Positions 5,913 to 9,417 of a stretch of DNA of 9,417 nucleotides are shown here, one piece after another. The notes beneath the pieces were generated by a model that saw nothing but the letters and a program-made list of their open reading frames with translations, was not told the origin of the DNA and did not search any database. The first letter of the stretch is position 1; each line of letters begins with the position of its first letter. Source of the stretch: Streptomyces katrae (GTDB lineage Bacteria > Actinomycetota > Actinomycetes > Streptomycetales > Streptomycetaceae); assembly GCF_000966975.1 (NCBI RefSeq), contig NZ_JZWV01000123.1, positions 1 to 9,417 on the forward strand, given 5' to 3'. The translations under genes were made by a program, and so were the position numbers.

Positions 5913-6749
5913 CTACTTCACCGCGGCCGGGGTCTTGGCCGCGCCGCGCACGCTCGCCGGGAGCAGGAACAGGGTCAGGACCGCCGCGAGGTACAGCGTC
6001 CACACCACCAGCTGCGCCACCGTCGGGTCGGGCTGGAAGTTGAAGACGCCCTTCAGCAGGACCCCGTACCAGCTGTCCTGCGGGACCGCCGAGCTGATGT
6101 CGAACGCCTTGTTCTGCAGGCCGCCCAGGAACCCGGCCTCCTGCAGGTCGTGCACCCCGTACGCGAGGACGCCCGCGGCCACGACGACCAGCATCCCGCC
6201 GGTCCACGTGAAGAACTTCGACAGGTTGATCTTCAGCGCGCCCCGGTAGAACAGCCAGCCCAGCACGATGGCGGTCGCGATGCCCAGCAGCACCCCGATC
6301 AGCGGCGCCGAGGAGCCCTCGCCGCTGGCCCGCACCGACGCCCACACGAACAGCGCCGTCTCCAGGCCCTCGCGGCCCACCGCCAGGAACGCGGTCGCGA
6401 CCAGCGCGCCGGTGCCCATCGCGAGCGCCGCGTCGAGCTTGCCCTGGAGCTCGCTCTTCAGGTGCCGCGCGGTCTTCTTCATCCAGAAGACCATCCACGT
6501 CACCAGACCGACCGACACGATCGACAGGCTGCCGCCGAGCAGCTCCTGCGCCTCGAAGGTCAGCTCCTGCGTGCCGAAGGTGAGCAGCGCGCCGAACGCG
6601 AGCGAGATCGAGCAGGCGATCCCGATGCCGAGCCACACGGGCCGCAGCGCGGCCCGGTTGCCCGTCTTCACCAGGTAGGCGACCAGGATGCAGACGACCA
6701 GGCTCGCTTCGAGACCCTCGCGCAGGCCGATCAGATAGTTGCCGAACAC
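5913..6749 (-). CDS. efeU: EfeU, FTR1-family iron permease
   Basis: A 278-residue polytopic membrane protein that carries iron through the cytoplasmic membrane, the permease of the EfeUOB system and relative of yeast Ftr1. The two REGLE motifs needed for iron transport are present: R10-E-G-L-E14 in the first helix and R126-E-G-L-E130 in the fourth. About seven hydrophobic segments can be seen (roughly 5-26, 38-58, 71-90, 108-124, 149-167, 181-200, 245-264), as expected for the family. The GTG start follows a GGAGAGGA ribosome binding site by 5 to 6 bases. It is the last gene of the operon, 30 bases after efeB. In many Gram-negative operons the permease gene comes first, so the order here is the actinobacterial one. 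Length and motifs are complete, so it should be functional. Confidence 0.96.
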   Translation of the reverse strand: MFGNYLIGLREGLEASLVVCILVAYLVKTGNRAALRPVWLGIGIACSISLAFGALLTFGTQELTFEAQELLGGSLSIVSVGLVTWMVFWMKKTARHLKSELQGKLDAALAMGTGALVATAFLAVGREGLETALFVWASVRASGEGSSAPLIGVLLGIATAIVLGWLFYRGALKINLSKFFTWTGGMLVVVAAGVLAYGVHDLQEAGFLGGLQNKAFDISSAVPQDSWYGVLLKGVFNFQPDPTVAQLVVWTLYLAAVLTLFLLPASVRGAAKTPAAVK

Positions 6750-6779
6750 GGCGTTTCCTCTCCGGAAGGGACTACGCGA

Positions 6780-8066
6780 CTACGCGAACAGCGTCCGGCC
6801 CCACCAGTCGTCCTTGTCGCGGACGCCCGGCGGGACGGCGAAGACGGCCGAGCCCACGTGCTGGATGTACTCGTTCAGCGCGTCGTTCTTCGACAGCCGG
6901 CGCTGGATCGCGACGAAGCCCTTGCGGACGTCGCGCTGGTAGGCGAGGAAGAACAGGCCCGCGTCGAGCCGGCCCAACCCGTCCGTGCCGTCGGTGAAGG
7001 AGTAGCCGCGGCGCAGGATGGTCGCGCCGTCGTTGCTGTCGGGGTGCGCGAGGCGCACGTGCGAGTCGGGCTTCATCGCCTTCAGGAACGGCTCGTCGCG
7101 CTCCTTGGACTTGCCGACCGGGGCGCCCTCGCCCTTGTCGCGGCCGAAGATGTCCTCCTGCTCGCGCAGGGAGGTGCGGTCCCAGGTCTCGATGTGCATC
7201 CGGATGCGCCGGGCGACCAGGTACGAGCCGCCGGTCATCCAGTCGCTTCCGTCGCCCGCGCCGACCCACACGTGCTTGTCCAGGGCGGCGGTGTCGGTGC
7301 CGGAGATGTTCCGGGTGCCGTCCTTGAAGCCCATCATGTTGCGCGGGGTCTGCTCGTCGGGCGTGGTCGACGAGGTCTTGCCGAAGCCGAGCTGCGACCA
7401 GCGGACCGCGACCTTGCCGAAGCCGATGCGGGCCAGCTGGCGGATGGCGTGCACGGCGACCTGCGGGTCGTCGGCGCAGGCCTGGACGCACAGGTCGCCG
7501 CCGGAGCGGGCCTGGTCCAGGTTGTCGCCCGGGAAGGCCTCCAGGTCCACCAGGGCCTCGGGGCGCTTGCCCTCCAGGCCGAAGCGGTCCTTGGCGAACA
7601 GGCCCGGGCCGAAGCCGATGGTCAGGGTCAGCCGGGAGGGCTTGAGGCCCAGGGCCTCGCCGGTGTCGGTCGGCGGGGCCTCGGGCACGCCCTCGAACAC
7701 GTCGCCGACCGGCAGGCCGGCCGTCATCAGCCGGGCCGCCGCCGTCCAGTCCTTGAGGAGCTTGACGAGCTCCTCGCGGTCCTTCGTCTTCACGTCGAAG
7801 GCCGCGAAGTGCAGCCGGTCCTGGACGGCGCTGGCGATGCCCGCCTGGTGCTCGCCGTGGAAGGCCACGGCCGCGCCGGCGGAGGCCGCCGGCGTGATGT
7901 CCTGGCCGCCGTTGAACGCGGCCACGGCGCCGCCGGCCGCGGCCGCGCCGAGCGCCAGCCCGGCCCCGCCCCAGCCGAGGACGGCGCGGCGCGAGGGCGC
8001 CGGGGCGCCTCCGGTGGACTCCTGGGCCTCGTCCTCGGACACCTTCGGCTCCTGGGCGTCGGTCAT
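6780..8066 (-). CDS. efeB: EfeB, Tat-exported DyP-type haem peroxidase
   Basis: A 428-residue deferrochelatase/peroxidase that works outside the membrane with EfeO and EfeU. A twin-arginine signal is visible: SRRAVLG at 25-31 followed by an Ala/Gly-rich hydrophobic stretch to about residue 50, after a 24-residue acidic N-region. The DyP fold follows from about residue 65 to the end. The DyP signature is GFKDGTRN at 246-253 with the catalytic Asp249. His336 in SHVRLAHP is the likely haem-iron ligand, and Arg352 or Arg353 in ILRRGYSF the distal arginine. Export by Tat implies that haem is loaded in the cytoplasm. The ATG follows a GGGAG site by about 9 bases. It lies 31 bases after efeO and 30 bases before efeU, so the three are co-transcribed. 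In the family it oxidises ferrous iron and has been proposed to take iron from haem. Confidence 0.96.
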   Translation of the reverse strand: MTDAQEPKVSEDEAQESTGGAPAPSRRAVLGWGGAGLALGAAAAGGAVAAFNGGQDITPAASAGAAVAFHGEHQAGIASAVQDRLHFAAFDVKTKDREELVKLLKDWTAAARLMTAGLPVGDVFEGVPEAPPTDTGEALGLKPSRLTLTIGFGPGLFAKDRFGLEGKRPEALVDLEAFPGDNLDQARSGGDLCVQACADDPQVAVHAIRQLARIGFGKVAVRWSQLGFGKTSSTTPDEQTPRNMMGFKDGTRNISGTDTAALDKHVWVGAGDGSDWMTGGSYLVARRIRMHIETWDRTSLREQEDIFGRDKGEGAPVGKSKERDEPFLKAMKPDSHVRLAHPDSNDGATILRRGYSFTDGTDGLGRLDAGLFFLAYQRDVRKGFVAIQRRLSKNDALNEYIQHVGSAVFAVPPGVRDKDDWWGRTLFA

Positions 8067-8097
8067 GATGGGATCTCCCGCTCTGCCTGGCTGTGGA

Positions 8098-9249
8098 CTA
8101 CTTGGCGACCGCGGCGGCCAGCTTCGAGAGCGGCTCGGCCAGGGCGCTGACGCCGTCCGAGAGCTCCTTGCGCTGGGCCTCGCCGACCTTGTCGTACGAG
8201 GTGAACTCGTAGGTGTTCTTGTCGGCGCGGTACTTGTCCAGGAGGGTGTTCAGCGCGGCGAACTGGGTGTCCAGCTGCTTGGCGAGCTCGGGGTCGTTCT
8301 TCGCGGTGACGGCCTTGAGGAGCTCGTAGGACTTCTCGGCGCCCTCGACGTTGGCCTTGAAGTCGACCAGGTCGGTGTGGCTGTAGCGCTCCTCCTCGCC
8401 GGTCACCTTGCCGGTGGCGACCTCGTCGAGGAGCTCCTTGGCGCCGTTGGCCATGGAGGTCGGGGTGATCTCGGCCTCGCCGACCTTCTTCTGCCAGGCG
8501 GTGAGGTCGGTGATCAGGGTGTCGGCGAGCTTCTTGTCGTTGTCGTCGATCTTGTTTTCCTGGAAGAGGGACTTCTCCAGGCGGTGCCAGCCGGTCCAGT
8601 CCTTCGCCGGGTCCTGGCCGGCCTCCAGGCCGTCCTCGCGGACGTCGACCTTCGGGTCGATGTCGCCGAAGGACTCGGCGACCGGCTCGGTGCGCTCCCA
8701 GCCCAGGCGGGAGGGGGCGTAGGCCTTCTTCGCGGCCTCCAGGTCGCCGGCCTTGACGGCGTCGGCGAAGGCCTGCGCCTTCGGCAGGGTCTCGTCGGCC
8801 TGCTCCTGGACGTACTTGCGGTACGAGGCCACGGCGGCGTCCAGCTCGGGGCTGCGCTTCTCGGCGGCGCCCTTGCCGGTGGCCTTGACCTTGGTGCGGA
8901 TGCCGTCGCCCTTCATGCCGGGCTTGCAGGCGAAGAGGTAGTCGCCGGCCTTGATCTCGGCGGTGATGGTGGCCTTGGTGCCGGGGCCGATGTTCTCGCG
9001 CTCGGCGACGATGCGGTCGTCCGGGAAGAGCACGTACAGCTCGGTGACCTTGGAGCCCTTGTTCTCGACCTCGATGGAGACCTTGCCCGCCGGGAAGTCG
9101 GTCTTGGAGACCTCGCAGGCGCTGTCGGTCGCGTTCACGTGGATCACGTCCGAGCCGCCCTTGTCGCTCTTCTCCGCGCAGCCCGTGACGGCGGTGAGCG
9201 CGGCGACGGCTGCGGCCGCGGTGAGAACGGTGAGGCGGGCGGGGCGCAT
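8098..9249 (-). CDS. efeO: EfeO, iron-binding lipoprotein with cupredoxin and M75 domains
   Basis: A 383-residue secreted iron-binding component that should deliver iron to EfeU. The N-terminus is a lipoprotein signal: hydrophobic segment at about 6-21 and lipobox V-T-G-C with Cys24, so the protein is expected to be anchored to the outer face of the membrane. Residues 33-123 form a cupredoxin-like domain with Cys45 and Cys108 as possible metal ligands or a disulfide. Residues 135-380 form an all-helical M75 (imelysin-type) domain with the HxxE metal motif at His222-Glu225 (GWHRLEKSLF). This two-domain form is the EfeO type, as opposed to the shorter EfeM type lacking a cupredoxin. The ATG has AGGAG 5 bases upstream. 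It is the first gene of the operon and iron-box-like sequences lie 39-72 bp upstream of the start, so iron repression is likely. Confidence 0.96.
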   Translation of the reverse strand: MRPARLTVLTAAAAVAALTAVTGCAEKSDKGGSDVIHVNATDSACEVSKTDFPAGKVSIEVENKGSKVTELYVLFPDDRIVAERENIGPGTKATITAEIKAGDYLFACKPGMKGDGIRTKVKATGKGAAEKRSPELDAAVASYRKYVQEQADETLPKAQAFADAVKAGDLEAAKKAYAPSRLGWERTEPVAESFGDIDPKVDVREDGLEAGQDPAKDWTGWHRLEKSLFQENKIDDNDKKLADTLITDLTAWQKKVGEAEITPTSMANGAKELLDEVATGKVTGEEERYSHTDLVDFKANVEGAEKSYELLKAVTAKNDPELAKQLDTQFAALNTLLDKYRADKNTYEFTSYDKVGEAQRKELSDGVSALAEPLSKLAAAVAK

Positions 9250-9287
9250 GAGGGCTCCTGGCGGGGTGGAGGCGTGGGGCAGCCTGG

Positions 9288-9321
9288 TGAGGCGGACCTA
9301 ACTTAACCGAGGCTTACCTGA
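9288..9321 (-). promoter_or_regulatory. Two overlapping iron-box-like sites and candidate -10 upstream of efeO
   Basis: Two 19-bp segments, 9303-9321 on the plus strand and 9288-9306 read on the minus strand, each match the DtxR/IdeR consensus TTAGGTTAGSCTAACCTAA at 13 of 19 positions by my hand count. They overlap by 4 bases and are offset by 15. A possible -10 hexamer, TAAGTT at 9300-9305 on the minus strand, lies where they overlap. Binding of an iron-loaded DmdR/IdeR-type repressor here would block efeO transcription. Each match is imperfect, but the context supports it. Confidence 0.6.
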
Positions 9322-9417
9322 CCGATGCCCACTCGTCCAGTGATTCAGCTCTCACCTGCGGGTCCCGGACACGGGCCCATCACGGCCCCTCCATGACCGG
9401 ATCAAGCGAAAGTCAAG
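9322..9417. other. Upstream flank of the efe operon at the right edge
   Basis: No gene of convincing quality is seen in these last bases. A TTGACT hexamer on the minus strand at 9411-9416 looks like a -35 box, but no -10 stands at a suitable distance and the window ends there, so it cannot be assigned to a promoter. Confidence 0.4.

Noticed and set aside
6150..9306. Long plus-strand open frames opposite the efe operon
   Set aside because: They are antisense to efeO, efeB and efeU, which have full domain signatures. The translations are biased and show no known motifs.
1..9417. A new multi-gene defence, mobile or biosynthetic system
   Set aside because: No transposase, integrase, nuclease, toxin pair, CRISPR repeat or biosynthetic core gene is seen. 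The genes fall into separate short units with known families.

Overview
The window looks like ordinary chromosome from a high-GC actinomycete, most probably Streptomyces or a close relative. The composition is strongly GC-rich with G/C at most third codon positions. GTG starts are used, two genes lack Shine-Dalgarno sequences, and the set of families (TetR, Bcr/CflA, Rsm22, EfeOBU with a DtxR-family-type iron box) fits that group. I see no rRNA, tRNA, CRISPR array, insertion sequence or phage genes. Eight protein genes are supported; the many other long open frames are GC-driven shadows.

Layout. Positions 63-812 (-): a primase/polymerase-like protein of the actinobacterial 'bifunctional DNA primase/polymerase N-terminal' family, with apparently degraded catalytic motifs. 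977-1621 (-): a TetR-family repressor, divergent from 1773-2582 (+), a DDAH/arginine dihydrolase-type guanidino-group hydrolase. The 151-bp region between them carries three separate inverted repeats. 2579-3598 (-): an Rsm22/METTL17-like ribosomal small-subunit assembly protein with a four-cysteine set suited to an Fe-S cluster; its stop overlaps that of the hydrolase by 4 bp. It is preceded 9 bp upstream by 3608-4933 (-), a Bcr/CflA-type MFS exporter. A 108-bp divergent region with two adjacent palindromes separates the exporter from 5042-5803 (+), a classical short-chain dehydrogenase/reductase that is probably translated from a leaderless mRNA.

A long hairpin at 5824-5869 lies between the reductase and the right-hand operon and probably stops transcription from both sides. 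The right third is a complete elemental-iron uptake operon transcribed leftward: efeO (lipoprotein with cupredoxin and M75 domains), efeB (Tat-exported DyP-type haem peroxidase) and efeU (FTR1-type permease). The gaps are about 30 bp. Upstream of efeO two overlapping sequences resemble the DtxR/IdeR/DmdR iron box, so iron repression of the operon is likely.

How the genes work together: EfeO, EfeB and EfeU form one extracytoplasmic-to-membrane iron import system. The TetR/hydrolase and exporter/reductase pairs each share a divergent control region with operator-like palindromes. I found no clear undescribed multi-gene system. The most interesting items are the degenerate prim-pol protein, the uncertain substrate of the guanidino hydrolase, the cysteine set of the Rsm22 protein, and the palindromes that sit inside putative promoters of two apparently leaderless genes.
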